Shown here: positions 34,383-47,036 of the stretch, piece by piece | Numbering within the stretch: position 1 is the stretch's first letter | Layout: each line of letters starts with the position of its first letter | DNA from: Ectocarpus siliculosus | Taxonomy: Eukaryota > Sar > Phaeophyceae > Ectocarpales > Ectocarpaceae | Assembly: GCA_000310025.1 (NCBI GenBank) | Contig: FN649750.1 | Coordinates: 599,077-663,076, forward strand | Length of the DNA: 64,000 bases | Direction of reading: 5' to 3' | Translations under genes and position numbers: made by a program | Notes under the pieces: model-generated | Told to the model about the DNA's origin: nothing | Seen by the model: only the letters and a program-made list of their open reading frames with translations | The model's database searches: none

Positions 34383-34497
34383 CTTTAGCTGGCCTGGCGA
34401 CTGGCTGCCTTTGCTTTGATGTCTGTAGGCACGCGATCGTGGCCAAGGCTAGGGCCGAGCCATTGCAACATCCGAACGCAAGCAGACCGGGGCTGAC

Positions 34498-34970
34498 CTA
34501 GACAACCTCGTGCGTCCTGGTGCTGTGGTTGTACTTTGTCACTTCGTACTGCAGGCCGTTGGCGAGTGCCAGTATGGCGGCATTGGTGTTGGCGCGCATA
34601 GTGCAGCGGAGGGTTACGTCCACAGTCCGACTTGGCGCCAGACTTCTGCTGGTGCGCGAATTCCCCGGAACTCGCGTCCGGGACACCTATATACGGGGGA
34701 GGGTGTGGGCGGAGATTAAGCAACTTTGTGAGGGTCTACGTAAAAGTATCTTCCCAGAGCACAGTCCCACACAGATTGTTGTTGTTGAGGGGGTGTTGTA
34801 TATATAATTGTCCATCCCAGGTAATCCCACTCTGCTATGTGAAGAATCATCCCGCGGGAAAAACGATACATAGCACCAACCACAGGCAGAACTGCAGTAT
34901 CTCGTTCGGTTTTACCCCCACGGGTTTTCGACTTGCTACTTCTGGCTCTACTACTACTTGCCGTCGCCAT
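34498..34970 (-). other. Possible upstream exons of the 33.5-34.4-kb gene
   Basis: ATG at 34,970 opens a basic Ser/Lys/Arg-rich segment (MATASSSRARSSKSKTRGGK). A second piece at 34,500-34,690 reads LAPSRTVDVTLRCTMRANTN, then ANGLQYEVTKYNHSTRTHEV before a stop. Both point toward the 285-codon frame, but the splice junctions are not resolved. Confidence 0.35.
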
Positions 34971-35656
34971 CAGGAACGAGGATAGTTCGATAGAATAAAT
35001 CTCTTGGAAGGAAGATCAAGTTGCAGGCTGTGAGGAAAGAGGACAGATGATGATGGAGCCATGGAGCCCTCTCTCAAGCCCTCTCTCAAGCCCTCTCTCA
35101 AGCCCTACGCCCATGGAAGCGGCTAAACTATTGACAGACGCGTCCCGATAAGAACCAGTATCAAAAGGGCAGCCAGCGAAGCAAACACGCACACGGATAA
35201 AGTATTATTATAGTCTCCCTCCCGACTACTGCTGTAGACCGCAGGTACACATACCGGTTGATTCGTTACTGCCCCTACAACAGCAGTTCTTCACTGACTG
35301 TCGTTTTCCCCTCATCCGTACTCAAACGCTTCCTCGTCTTGCGAGAAAATGGGCACAGGAAAGGAATCAAATTCCGACTAACGCACTGAAGTGCAAGAAA
35401 AGTAACTGCCGACTGCCTTGCCCATGAATCGCTCAGTCGCGCCGTGTTTCTCAGTCGCGCGCTGGGGATGTCTGTCGCTCGCACGGTCCGATGCGGTCCG
35501 ACATGACACGTCTCATCAAGTCTCTGTGGCGTATATTATCAAACGCAAACATGCCGCAGATATCCACGAGTTTCCGTAAGAATAGATCCATCATGTTGCC
35601 CTTGCTTTCGATCACCCCACCCGTTCCGTATTGTGCGCCGCCCTTGTCTCTGTCTT

Positions 35657-35705
<49 letters not shown>
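35657..35705 (+). repeat. (CT)n microsatellite
   Basis: About 24 uninterrupted CT units. Confidence 0.95.
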
Positions 35706-35710
<5 letters not shown>

Positions 35711-36574
35711 CGGCTGTCGTCAACCATTGCCTTTCGGTTTGAGTTCAACCAGTTCTACGCTTCCTCTCTCTTTGTGTTTTCCGAACCTTAGTCCACGCAT
35801 TGGAAATAAAATACCGAGACCATGCTTGCGAGAGCTTGAGGGTCGCAGGCTACCAGACTGCAGCCAAATCACCTCTATGATCTCGGTTCTGGCCCTGCGC
35901 GAGAGATGACACACAAGACATACAATACATATTCCGTTGCACATGCTACATGTAACGAAGACAATACCATATACATGTGAGAGGTGTTCGCTATATCTTA
36001 TACATCGCTTAGTTCGTTCAATCAAGCCCGTGGCTACAGGCTAGCCGCACGTTTTCCACCAGTCAGACTAGTCTAGTCTAGGTGTAGTCTCCCTCTCTCA
36101 GACTGCAGCACGCGCACGTACCATTCCCGTTCATATGTCGTTGAACACACCACAGCTGGCGGTCGTCGGAAATTTATCCGCAGATATTTTCCCGCTGTCA
36201 ATTGGAATTACCGTTCCCACTCAAATCGTCCGGGTTCCCATTCATTACCCCCAAACCGTTTCCTACAAAATTAAAGTGCGGTTATCATCTGTGCGAACGT
36301 CGGGTGGGTAACGTCGTCAGTGGTTGGGACCCAGGTGACCTGCTGTCTTCTATCTTGCCCTCAATGTTTGTTTCGATGTCAACATTTTCGTACTGCGGTT
36401 GTTTTATCCAACCTAAAACAGATTCCTCTCGTCACGCCGACCAAAACTCGCATCATATGCCACACAGACAGATAGACGGACTCCCTGGGAAAAAGGAAAA
36501 AGTTCCATCACTTGAGGCCGGGGCTATATGCCTACACACTGCTGTTTTTGTCATGGATTGTTATCGGGCATTAA

Positions 36575-36618
36575 AAATCGGTCCAAGGGGGTGCGGTATC
36601 TTATGCAACATACGGCAC
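36575..36618 (+). repeat. MITE end, GTGTGGTATC family
   Basis: ATCGGTCCAAGGGGGTGCGG then TATCTTATGCAACATACGG; parallels the right ends at 40,203 and 53,518. Confidence 0.6.
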
Positions 36619-37442
36619 TGCTTCTCGGACTGCAGCGATGATGTCTGTCTATACACTGCTGTTCACATGAAATATTTACCTGGAGGCGTTCGAATTGACG
36701 AAGCCGTTCGGGTCGCCAGCTCGACGACTCCACTACCCTCGTCCTGCAGAACTCCATGACCTGCGGCTTCGCCTGCCGCCCCCCTACCGCCAGGATGGAT
36801 AGCAGTGCCCGACAAAGCGGCTGCTCCTCAAAGCGTCTCCGAGTGGATCCGTAGGGGTTGCGCAGCCGGAGCAACGACTCTTATCCCGTTCTCTACACCA
36901 ACGAGTACCACACCGACAAATGTATCCACAACCTGGCTCAGGAAATCGCCAAGATGCCCACTGTGATCTTGGCTCGTCATCGTACGAACGTGATATGTAC
37001 CTTTGCTGTCCGACGCGACACCTGGTACAGCACATGTACAACCGGAGATCATCACCAACGAGAAAAAAAAAATTATGAGAAAAAAAAAAAAACATTTTTT
37101 TTGTTCTGTGATGAAGAACGAGAAAGCCCGCTGTCAGAGCCAGCCTGCAGCACGCGCCCTGGCTAACGTTGTGGAGGACGTGCAACCTGGCGGTTATCTG
37201 GCGCTAAGGTGACAACTGCCCGATAGTATAGCCGTTTACATGGTGTCTGCGAACAGTTTGAGTGGTGTTCGTGTGGGTTTATTGGTCCGAGGAAGTGGCC
37301 TCACAACTTGCACAAGTTTTTGCTCTCATGTTCAAGCGCGCGCACGCTGTTGCCCGAGCTCATTTCTTCTCATCCCCCTCTTGTCCTCCCTTTGGACTCC
37401 GTTTTCTCACTCTCCGCCTCTCCATCTTCTCTATTCGTCACG

Positions 37443-37647
37443 ATGTCCTCCGCCCGCTGCGTCCAAGGTCGTTCTGCGGCGAGGGGTGTCCATTCCGAGG
37501 TCAACGCGAATGAAGCCCATCATCACCAAACCCGTGGGCGCACGGTCGCCAAGGCCACCAAATCCCCGTCCAAGTCCTACACGACTCCGAAGGAGAAGGG
37601 TCGCAAGACCATCGTCCGGAAGAAGAGGCGAGCGCCATCCTTGGTGA
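37443..37647 (+). CDS. Candidate first exon of unrecognised gene (basic N-terminus)
   Basis: ATG at 37,443 opens a GC3-rich frame that ends at a good donor (TTGGTGAGTC, GT at 37,648). It encodes about 68 residues: MSSARCVQGRSAARGVHSEV, then TRGRTVAKATKSPSKSY and the Lys/Arg-rich tail RKTIVRKKRRAPSL, which looks like a nuclear-targeting or nucleic-acid-binding tail. The downstream intron would contain the Mutator-like element at 37,757. Linking it to the exons from 41,844 is inference; it could be a separate gene. Confidence 0.5.
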
Positions 37648-37756
37648 GTCTCACGTGTTGTCCCCGAATATATCCTGCATCGTTTGGAATGTATGGGCGC
37701 ATGGGCGCATGCGCATACATGCACCCGTTTTGCCTTTTTTTCGCGGTTTTTTTTTT

Positions 37757-39282
37757 GGGAAAACGACACAACAGGGTATACCCTGGTCGAAAAGCGACAC
37801 ACCTGGGTACACAGTCATTAACAGCAGTAAATGCATTCATATGATTGGTCAGCGCCCAATTTCACCCCGGTACGTCCGAAAAGGCGCAGGGTATACCCTG
37901 CTGTGTCTACTTTTCTCACCAACTGTACCCTGTTTTCGGAAGTGTACCCTGACCTGACGGGAAATAAGACCCATTCATCAATCATTTCCCCCGCAAGAAT
38001 CTTCCCAACTCTTTTTCCCCTCCAACCATGGGGTACCAAACGGCGAATCTTCCCACCCAATAACAACCATGGCAACGCGGCAGGAATCAGTTTCCGCCCC
38101 TGCCAAACAACACCAACCATCAACTCTTCCGCTCAAAAATCAACAACGGCAGGGCACTACCCCAGCACAGCAGTTGTTCCGTTTGGAAACATGCACACAC
38201 GTGTACAATACCCCGTGCACCACTGCTTGCTGCAGTCTATCTATATGCGACATGCACGGGTCCACGCTACGAAAGCGAGACCGATCCAGCATGGTTGACA
38301 TGCATATATATGCATGTATGCGCCCATGATGTGTGGCGCTGCGCTGAGCGGGCGGAGGAGAGAGGAAGCAACACCACACACAGACACGCCCTTGACATCA
38401 ATCATGGAAGGAGTAGCGAGTGCTAACAACTCTAGCAGCAGGACTGTGTCGTCCAACTCAATCACCCTCCCTGTGCTCGTGGTGTATTTCATCGGCTCAT
38501 CCCGCTGAAGCCTGACGTCTTCTTACTACATACATTGATTGGTTGGTCGGCTTGGTCGGCTGGTAAGCGCAACCGCTGCTGTTACAGCAGTAGTAGTAGT
38601 TCAAGCAAGAAACACATCGCAATTTAGACACAACAGACAACACACCCACGCACACACGGCACAGGCAGGAGGGAGTGGCGGCGCCCAACGTTACCCGTCC
38701 GTGTAGTGCTGTGTCCATACATGCATATATATATATATATATGCATGTCAACCATGCTGGATCGGTGTCGCTTTCATAGCTTGACCCGTGCATGTCGCAT
38801 ATAGACTGCAGCAAGCAGTGGTGCACGGGGTATTGTACGCGTGTGCATGTATGTTTCCAAACGGAACAACTGTGCTGGGGTAGTGCCCGGCCATTGTTGA
38901 TTTAGAGCGGAAGAGTTGATGGTTGGTGTTGTTTGGCAGGGGCGGAAACTGATTCCTGCCGCGTTGCCATGGTTGTTATTGGGTGGGAAGATTCGCCGTT
39001 TGGTACCCCATGGTTGGAGGGGAAAAGGAGTTGGGAAGATTCCTGCGGGGGAAATGATTGATGAATGGGTCTTATTTCCCGTCAGGTCAGGGTACACTTC
39101 CGAAAACAGGGTACAGTTGGTGAGAAAAGTAGACACAGCAGGGTATACCCTGCGCCTTTTCGGACGTACCGGGGTGAAATTGGGCGCTGACCAATCATAT
39201 GAATGCATTTACTGCTGTTAATGACTGTGTACCCAGGTGTGTCGCTTTTCGACCAGGGTATACCCTGTTGTGTCGTTTTCCC
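37757..39282. mobile_element. Mutator-like non-autonomous element with ~565-bp TIRs and T9 flanks
   Basis: Ends are inverted: GGGAAAACGACACAACAGGG at the left and its reverse complement at 39,263-39,282. Arms of about 565 bp (37,757-38,320 and 38,715-39,282) match closely, including an identical-looking 100-codon reading frame on opposite strands. A ~395-bp unique spacer lies between. It is flanked by T10 on the left and T9 on the right, compatible with a 9-bp target duplication. Long TIRs plus a 9-bp duplication are the Mutator superfamily signature. No transposase inside. Confidence 0.75.
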
Positions 39283-40027
39283 TTTTTTTTTCTAGGTCCG
39301 CCCTGTCGTTCGTTGTTCTCCCTTCTCACTTAAGTATACAATCGACCGCTGTGGCCGTTGTCGCTGTCTTGGCCCCTCTGCACCCACCCAGTGCATCCGG
39401 GCTCTGCACCCCGTCAGCGTTGCATTCATTCATTGCTCTCGCCCGCACCTCGCACGCTGTTCATTGTTTTCAAGCATTGATCAGTAGCCACATCCCCGTG
39501 CCCAAGGCAGCTGCTCGCATCCATGCTCTCCGCAATCTACCATCGACCGTGCTGCAGTCATCCAGTGTACGCACACACAGAATTCGATTATTGCATCACG
39601 GGTATAAATCATCAGTGTATAGACTTGAAGAGACTCGAAACAAGTCCAGTACCCAGCCGGTTTTCCTCCACTCACTGAAAAGACTCCACCACATCCCGTT
39701 CGACTGCTGTGGGTATATCTCGAATGGGTAGTCTTGCTGTGTGTATTTTTATTATTCCTTAATTGTCTGCATATACCCGGTCTTTCTCTCTCCTCTCTCT
39801 CTCCTCTCTCCTCTCTCTCTCCCTCTCTCTACAACTTACTATACGTAGAAGCGGGTTTTTGTGTTTCGATCTTGAGTCGTCAGGTCGTCGCCCGTCTGTG
39901 CAATCGCAAGATATGACAACCATGGGTTACGCTTTTTCTCGACACCCGCACTCGTTCGGTCGCGCATGTTCCTCACTCCTCAACGTTCTCCCACATCCCA
40001 ACTTACTCAGCCTTCGTTACCAGCGTA

Positions 40028-40242
40028 CCGTACGTGGTAATATACGACGCCCCCTGGACCGATTTTCAAAGCTCGATTACTCCACAAAGAGTGCACACGA
40101 AGGAAACGATACATTTTCGGAAAGCACTCGATGAGATGGCTTGAACGCTACCGTTTACGGCGCTGCCATTCTTGCTGCTGTGGATCAATTGAGCTTTACA
40201 CATCGACCCGGGGGGTGTGGTATCTTGTGTCACATACGGTAT
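40028..40242. repeat. ~215-bp MITE with TIRs
   Basis: Left TACCGTACGTGGTAATATAC…GCCCCCTGGACCGATT; right, inverted, TACCGTATGTGACACAAGAT then ACCACACCCCCC. Same family as 53,339-53,556. Confidence 0.75.
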
Positions 40243-40761
40243 GTTGGAAGTCTGTGTCAATGGTGTCGGGATCGCGATTGCGTTTATCGTGTGTGTGTTG
40301 TTGGCGGATATAGACACCGATGTCGCGTTGTATCGCCTCCTGTCGTTTCGTCGCTCATGACAATCTTCTTCCTGTCTTGTAGTTCGAACGATTACGCATT
40401 TGCTCATGCGGGTATAGTCGCTGCTGGTGTTTCGGAGGTGTCGTTGGCATAGCCCGTCGGTCAAGATTGTCGTTCGGGTGGATGTTCCCTTTTGATTTCG
40501 TCTAGGCTAGTGTACGTGGGAAACTCATCTCGGGTACATATTCGGTGAAAAGCTGCGACATTAAAGAGTCGGTCAACATCGTTCAAAACACATAAACTTT
40601 GAACACGAACGTCGGGAAAAGCATGCCACACACAAACAACATCTATCCCCATGCCCACGTTTCATCGATCGTGTATTTTACGGGAACAACGAAGTAGATG
40701 CATGTTGGAATCGCTTCCTTAAGCGAGGCGGCGCAAGCCGCCGAAACCCCTTGTAGGTTTT

Positions 40762-40800
40762 ACAAGTGACGAAGAGCGTGTGGTATCTTATGCAACCTAT
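40762..40800 (+). repeat. MITE end, GTGTGGTATC family
   Basis: GTGTGGTATCTTATGCAACC followed by TATGCCAGGTA, a right end without a clear partner. Confidence 0.5.
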
Positions 40801-41843
40801 GCCAGGTACTCCGTATAAGCAGAGGATGGCATGTGTTGTGCCACTCAAGTACGTCCTGTAACGCCTGAACAGCGGTGACAGGTAATACTTGCACACCACA
40901 CACAAGAATGCATGCACACCCACATGTAAGGTGGATAGAATCCGCGTCGGTGCTCCGTGGGGTTGTTCCGAGCGCGAGTGAAAGAGTTAGAACATTCAAA
41001 GGTACGACATTGGCGTCCCTTCTGCCGGAGAATCCGGCAACATGCACTTAATTCTTTGCAAATCGGAAATCAACGGTGCCGCACCGCGGGGAGGGGATGA
41101 ACTTTGCATCTGAATTGCGCGCCCGGAGTACGTACAAACAGGGGGGGGGTCGTATTTTTCCTGCCATTGAATACCCCGGGTAATGATATAACCCGGGGGG
41201 AGAACAGCAACCTCGACACACATCCACATATTCTGTGTTCCCGCAATGGACAATAAATGCGAAGTATGCATACTAGCATCCAATCCGATCGATACGGCCA
41301 TGTGCCCTCTTTTCTTTTCGCTACCGGCAGTCGAATGGTATTGGATACAGTATTCCGCGGCGTCCACATAGGAATTGCAATATATAAACCGTGCACTTTA
41401 CAAGGACACAGGGCTTCCACTCAAGAGTTTGGTTTCTTGATTCCCACGGGGTTCGCAAGAGGACATGGTCGATGTTGGCCCCCGGTTGTATCTCCGATTC
41501 GATGGTCACCCAACAAGTTCATATCTTGCACAGATGTATGCGAGTCCATTGCTTTCTCCCTCTGCCTATAAGGCCGTTTCCTACAGCAACGAAAAATCTC
41601 GGACAAAAAAATGCGCAATTTCCTGCTTGATGACTTCTTTGTTTGTGCAAGAGTTTCAAATTTGGGGTGGGCCGTATCTCACATACTGGGTGTAGATCGT
41701 CATGGTTGGCCCGAGATGGTTCATTTGTTCAAATACATAGCGCCGGCAAAGTTTTCGCCCACAGCATACCACACTCTATCCGACCAACTCATGCATTTTT
41801 GCACCCTCCGCCGTTCCCGACCTCCGTCGCCCCGTGGATGCAG

Positions 41844-44236
41844 GACTCGGAAGATGCCGTCCAACCCATGCAAGAGTTCGGTTCATAGTACGACCCGGAG
41901 AGCGACCCCGGCAACGACTCGAGGGACGAAGAGCTGACCGTCGACTCCAACCGGTTCGACATCGACGACAACGGCGGTGAGGGGTCTGACGCAGGCAGCG
42001 TGGACCTTCTCGCGCCGCGGCCGCTCCCGGCGGCGATGCGCGGCAACGACGCCCGCTCGGTCCGCCTGCCTTCCAGGCGCGGCGGGCATGCAGGGCAGTG
42101 CTCCAGCCGCCGCGATCCCGCCAGCACCTCTTCGACCCAGGCGGACGGTCGTTCCGGTGCCTTTTCACGCGGCGGAGCTGCCTCGGTCGTGCACCGCGCT
42201 GCCTCCACCGGCGCCTCCGGCACTTCACCGTAAGCAGATCAACTCTGGAATGACCGGGGATGAGCTTTACGACTGCCTCCTGGTCGCTCATGTGAACGTG
42301 GTGGCTAGGTCAGGTCTGCTGGTCAATCCGCAGTTGGTAAGTGATCGTTGTTTTGTACGATACCGTAGTATCCTTTGTCGTAGCCCCCCTCCGTGCAACC
42401 CCCCCCCTCCCCCAAAAAGAAAAGAAAAATACCGCCGGGGTACCAAAAATACATTGTAGTAGGCCCGGATGACCATAGTTTTTTTCGTACCCCCCCAACC
42501 CCCTGTTTCTTGTGCGAGCCCCAACGGGATGTTCTTCATTGACGTCAAAATTGTCCTACCGATAGGGGCATTCACACACAAACCCAGGCATTCCATTATG
42601 GGAGAATTTTCGTGTGTGCGGTTGCCGATTGGTCGTATAATAGTAGGTGGTTTGCTGTTGGTGTTGCTTCTAGGGTGCTATGGCAGGTGCATCACAGCAG
42701 AGAACAGACAACACCGCGGGTACTATTCGCCCCGTGGCATTTTTTTTTTTTATCGTTCTTCTACCGTTGTCTCAGTGGTTTTATTCCAACAGGATGTTTA
42801 GGTATGTTTCCATATGGCTTGGTTTACAGCTTCACCCCTCTTATAGTAGCCAAAACCGGTTTACCAACACCTTGGATCTTGCCGAGTGTGTTTTTCACAT
42901 GCTTAGATCCGCACCGTTCAACCATAATTTAGCGACGGCACCAACATAACAGAAGCACCTGTAACCCACAGGGTTCACTTGCAGACTTGCAGCGCTGAAC
43001 TTGACGGCCGTATCGCGCGGGTGTCTCTTGCCACCTCTCCCACCGTCCGTGTTCGCGTACTTGCACCCCCCGACACCCAGGTGCCCATGATGCAAGGGCA
43101 GCCTCCCGTTCCGTCGGACAAGGACGCGTCGAACAAGGCCCTACGCGGATCTGTGGGTAAATGTACTTCTACGCAGATGGCTCACTTGCTGACCCACTTG
43201 TGTGCTGACCCTATTTGCATGTAGTTTGCGACACCAATGCTCCTCCACGCGGTCCGCGATATGGATTTTCTGCGTGTGCCCGAGATCGGCACGCACGAGT
43301 CGGCGGCGTGCAGGGCCACCAGGCAGATGCGGTCTTGGTCGAGGCTGATCAACGGGGGATTCCCTGACCGTCGAGCGCGAGCCTTCCAGGAGAGATGAAC
43401 ATTTTTGCTGATGTTGTGTTGCGATGAAAGAATAAATACTCTGGCTGGTTTGTCTTGTTTTAGTCCTCCCACCATAAAGAATTAGCTGCCTGCTCCCGTG
43501 CGTACATGTAGTAAACGCACCGATACTTTAGGCCAACCTTATTTCTAGCTTGACCAAGCCCAGGGCATTGTCCATATCTTCGTGATCACACTCCTTTGTG
43601 GCTTTCAGACGTTGCTCGACAGCATCTCGTCTGTCGCCCTATCCGACGACCCGTGTACTGTGTTTTACCTTGCCAGCATGTGGCGCCAGCTGTTCCATTA
43701 TCTCACGGGACCCCGCCGCCACGGGCACGCCCTCCGGACGCTCTCCCACTGGGATTACGACAACCCCAAGATCGTCAAGTTCCTGTGCCCGTACGCCGTC
43801 ACCTCAGGTGCAACAAAACGTTAGTTGCTCACAGCTCTCAACAACATTCCCATCGACGTCAATGTTTGATAGCGCGCGTTGTGGGCGTCTGTCCCTTCCA
43901 CTTGCTAAGTTAGGCCAATATCGATACGGAAAATAGGTGGAGCACAAAACACGCAGAGTTAATGCACGATTTCCTCCACTCGCCATACCTCGCTTAAGAT
44001 ATGTACAGGTTCGTCAACACTGCGTGCGATGCCTCACATACCACAAGTATTCCTGCCCCGTCAAAATGGTCCCGTCCGACTTTCCTCTCGGTCTTGAAAA
44101 ATTCTCTGCAGAGGGCGCTGCCGGAGAATCGTCCGACACGGAGGGTTGCCTCGTGGTCGCAGAGACCCTCCCCCGGGGCGACAGCATCGAGCTGGATGGC
44201 GAGGAGCTCGAGGACTTCCTTGCCGACATGAACTGA
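41844..44236 (+). CDS. Unrecognised multi-exon gene with apparent lesions
   Basis: Exon-like blocks with AG/GT borders: 41,844-42,336; 42,993-43,156; 43,225-about 43,397; 43,609-43,807; about 44,000-44,236 (TGA). Products: an acidic then Arg/Ser/Pro-rich block ending MTGDELYDCLLVAHVNVVAR; SAELDGRIARVSLATSPTVR; FATPMLLHAVRDMDFLRVPE; SVALSDDPCTVFYLASMWRQ, then WDYDNPKIVKFLCPYAVTSG; and CVRCLTYHKYSCPVKMV with an acidic end DGEELEDFLADMN. GC3 and splice borders argue that these are or were coding. Problems: an in-frame TAG at 41,886-41,888, a frame change before 42,230, a TGA at 43,395-43,397 with no donor, and a phase mismatch into the last exon. Either a decaying gene or errors. No family recognised; the CxxC…C in the last exon may bind zinc. 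Confidence 0.5.
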
Positions 44237-45762
44237 GCTCAGGTTCTCCCACGCCGTCCTCGCCTTCGGCTTTCGGTGGGGATGGACCTGCCTCCCTGGG
44301 TCGCCTTTTAGGACGACGAACCTCGCACTTGGGTTTTTTTCTCAAGATTTCTGTCTGCCCTCTACACACGGTCCTGCATATGGAGATTCGCGACACGTGT
44401 GATTGGTTAGAATAAGTTGTGTTGGTGTGCTCTTGGCATGATTCGTCCCAAGATGTCCTACACCTCGCGTCTTGCCGACTTAGGTTCTTAGCGGGGCACG
44501 AGCTGTTCGCAAAGTTTAGTTTGGACTTGTTCTGTCGCCCTTTCACATACACAGAGGGGGGCTCCGGAGATCCACTAGTCTGTAGGCTTAGTTGAGCATT
44601 CTATATTGGCTTGTTGTTGCATCGGCTTTTTCTGCTGAAATGCGTGAGGATCCGTCTTTTGTTGTGTGGGTAGTAATCGGCTTGTCGCGTAAACTCTTTG
44701 GGTATCCTGCACTCATGGTGTGCACCACGAGGTTGTTCGCTTATCCGTGTGAGAACGGGGGGCGGGTTGCGGTGTGGATGGGGAGCTCATAATCGCCGGT
44801 TGCTTTGTAGCATGTGTAGCTCATGTGGGAAAGTTTTTTTCCCTCTGTTCTCGTCACAACCTGTGGCAGTGTTTTGGCTCACACGCTTGGGGGGCGGACG
44901 GCTCCTCCTCTTGATTGCGTGTTTTGCTCTGACCTTGTCAGATCATGTGTTCACGGGGTTGCATCGTATCTTTTGGGGCACAAAATGATCCTCGCATAGG
45001 GTTCGTTGTTGTTGGGATATGGGTTTTCATGGCTGGGTCTCTCGCTAAGCTGTTAGCGGGCTGAGAGCGACTCTCTATTTTGGTCTGTCGCACGTGCGTT
45101 TTTTTTTTCGTTTTTTTTCTCAAGGAAGTCTTGTGCAGGTCAGAGAAATGCATGCGTTGGCACGGGTGTAGTTGGTGTGGGGAGAACTCACAGCCTATGT
45201 GGCAGGTTGTAGTTGAGCACTACAGCTGACCTCTTGGAATTGGGACCCAGTCCGCGTAGAGCGTGTTTTTTTTTGGGCGGGTACCAAGTGATTCTCTGCT
45301 TCGCCTTCAAAAAACGACAGCAGCCTAGCTGAATGCGTCGCGCGAAATGATCTTGTCCACAGTGTTGTTAATGGCGATGTAATTTCTTGTCCTCTTTTGT
45401 CGCACAGAAGCCCCCGCCGGGTGGGTTTCTTCATGTATTGTGAGAGCCGGAGTCCGGGCTACAGCTTTGTGGGGCTGCTTGCCCGAACTTTAGGATTGTT
45501 GACGATGCTTGAAGTCACGAGGAGAAACATGATGAATGAACAAACCCCGAATACGAAACAAATTGAGAAACTGAATGCTCATATAGCTAAATGCTCAGTG
45601 AAGCCTCGGCTAAACCCTGCGCAGAAGTTATCATTGCCAGGCCCCCCCCTGGCACGGTGCCCCCTTGAGGAACCTCTCGGGTCTGTCCCGAGGGTTGTGA
45701 CCATGCGACGAGGGTAATAGGGTATACCCTTACTGTTTTTGCCAGGGCGGGACCATAAATTT
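44237..45762. other. No gene recognised
   Basis: 3' flank of the preceding gene; G/T-rich with short ORFs only. Confidence 0.4.
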
Positions 45763-46012
45763 CGTCCGCCATTCTATGTCACCACCCTGCCAAGGTCGGA
45801 GTAGCCCACCCTGCACATGGAGCAAGATTGTCACATGGTAACCATGTGTCTCGTCCGCCATTTTTTGTCACCACCCTGCCAAGGTCGGAGTAGCCCACCC
45901 TGCACATGGAGCAAGATTGTCACATGGTAACCATATGTCTCGTCCGCCATTTTTTGTCACCACCCTGCCAAGGTCGAAGTAGCCCACCCTGCCCATGGAG
46001 CAAAGTGGCTAC
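45763..46012 (+). repeat. 89-bp tandem repeat, three copies
   Basis: CGTCCGCCATT recurs at 45,763, 45,852 and 45,941. Units share ACCACCCTGCCAAGGTCG and GTAGCCCACCCTGC; the last copy is shortened and diverged at its 3' end. Confidence 0.9.
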
Positions 46013-46138
46013 CAGTGTGCCTATTGCTTCTACGCGGGTGTGGTCTCGATAAACTTGACGCTCGATGTATTGCTCTCAGACCTTCGTAGCGCCTGGGTGC
46101 ATTGAAGGTCCCTCCCGGTTGGTCGAACGCAGGGCATT

Positions 46139-46369
46139 CTACGACACCAGGGCAGAGACGTTGTAGTCTACATACCGTATTGGGGACGGATTACCGGCAA
46201 CTCCTGGCGCACTCTTCATAACACGTGGTTCTGCTTGGTTTGCGAGGACACAATGAGCGCCGCCGACCACGCTCGCTCGCCCCGTAAGAGCATCGGCAGG
46301 TGTGGTCTCGTGTGATATTCTTGGCACTTCTCGGGCTGCCTCCGCGCAAACCATATAGTGCCTGTCCAT
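46139..46369 (-). pseudogene. Possible copia integrase-end fragment
   Basis: The minus-strand frame has HETTPADALTGRASVVGGAH and VLANQAEPRVMKSAPGVAGN, then PIRYVDYNV. Spacing resembles the copia integrase end (TP-E-LTGR, FG--CYV, K--PR---G-F-GY). Weak and short. Confidence 0.35.
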
Positions 46370-47014
46370 GACTGTAATGTATAGGTTGACCCCCTCGTCA
46401 GGAAAATAGAGTTTCGCCCTATTTGTTTTTTGTCTTCAAGGTAAACTCGAGGCGACTAACACGGCACAGTTAGTTTGTGTATACATGCCGAGTACATTGT
46501 TTCGCGGTCAAATACACACGACAACGTTTCGCTAGACACACACCATGCTGGTCTATAGTTGACACATTGACAAGATGCCCATTTCGTGCGCAATTCTGCT
46601 CCCAAACCCTCGAAGTTAGAGTGGGGTCTACAGGATATTGCACCGAACCAAGCGTCTTTGGGCGTTCCAAGCGAACGTTGGTAAAACTTTTTTTTCCGGG
46701 ATTCGTGATGTCTTGGCCAAGATTAAATCCAACAGTAATTTGGGTGGTCGGAGAGTACCGTGCGTACAGTCTGTTTAGCAGTCCATAGTGTCAGAAAATG
46801 TTTTAACCGCTATTGAGGGTATCTCCGCTGTGCTGGATTAGCAGTTACATACTGTTGTAAATTGAATACTGGGGTGCAGCGGTGCCACGAAAGTTTGAAA
46901 CCGCTAACCAGAGCATCCCGCTAAACAGCGAACCGCTAAACTGGCACCACGACCGTACGTCATCAAGTACCTACCGTCGCTTGCTTTCGTCCCCCCATCC
47001 CCTCCAAATTGCAG
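46370..47014. other. No gene recognised
   Basis: Upstream flank of the alternating array; ends with an acceptor-like CCAAATTGCAG at 47,004-47,014. Confidence 0.4.
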
Positions 47015-47036
47015 TGCTGGTAACAAGATTACGAGC

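Larger units (their letters stand above)
34985..37442. other. Repeat-bearing region, no gene recognised
   Basis: Holds a 12-bp tandem AAGCCCTCTCTC (35,066-35,107), a (CT)n microsatellite (35,657-35,705), one MITE end (36,575-36,618) and poly-A runs at 37,066-37,092. ORFs through the (CT)n tract are artefacts. Confidence 0.5.
39283..41843. other. Putative intron/intergenic region with MITEs, no gene recognised
   Basis: Contains a CT-rich tract (39,786-39,832), a full MITE (40,028-40,242) and another MITE end (40,762-40,800). ORFs in 41.0-41.6 kb were examined on both strands without a match. Confidence 0.4.

Noticed and set aside
35451-35909. Arg-Glu or Ser-Leu repeat ORFs
   Set aside because: Translation of the (CT)n microsatellite.
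37831-39208. Same 140-155-codon ORF on + (37,831) and - (38,774)
   Set aside because: They are the two TIR arms of the Mutator-like element; the frame stays open by chance in a duplicated sequence.
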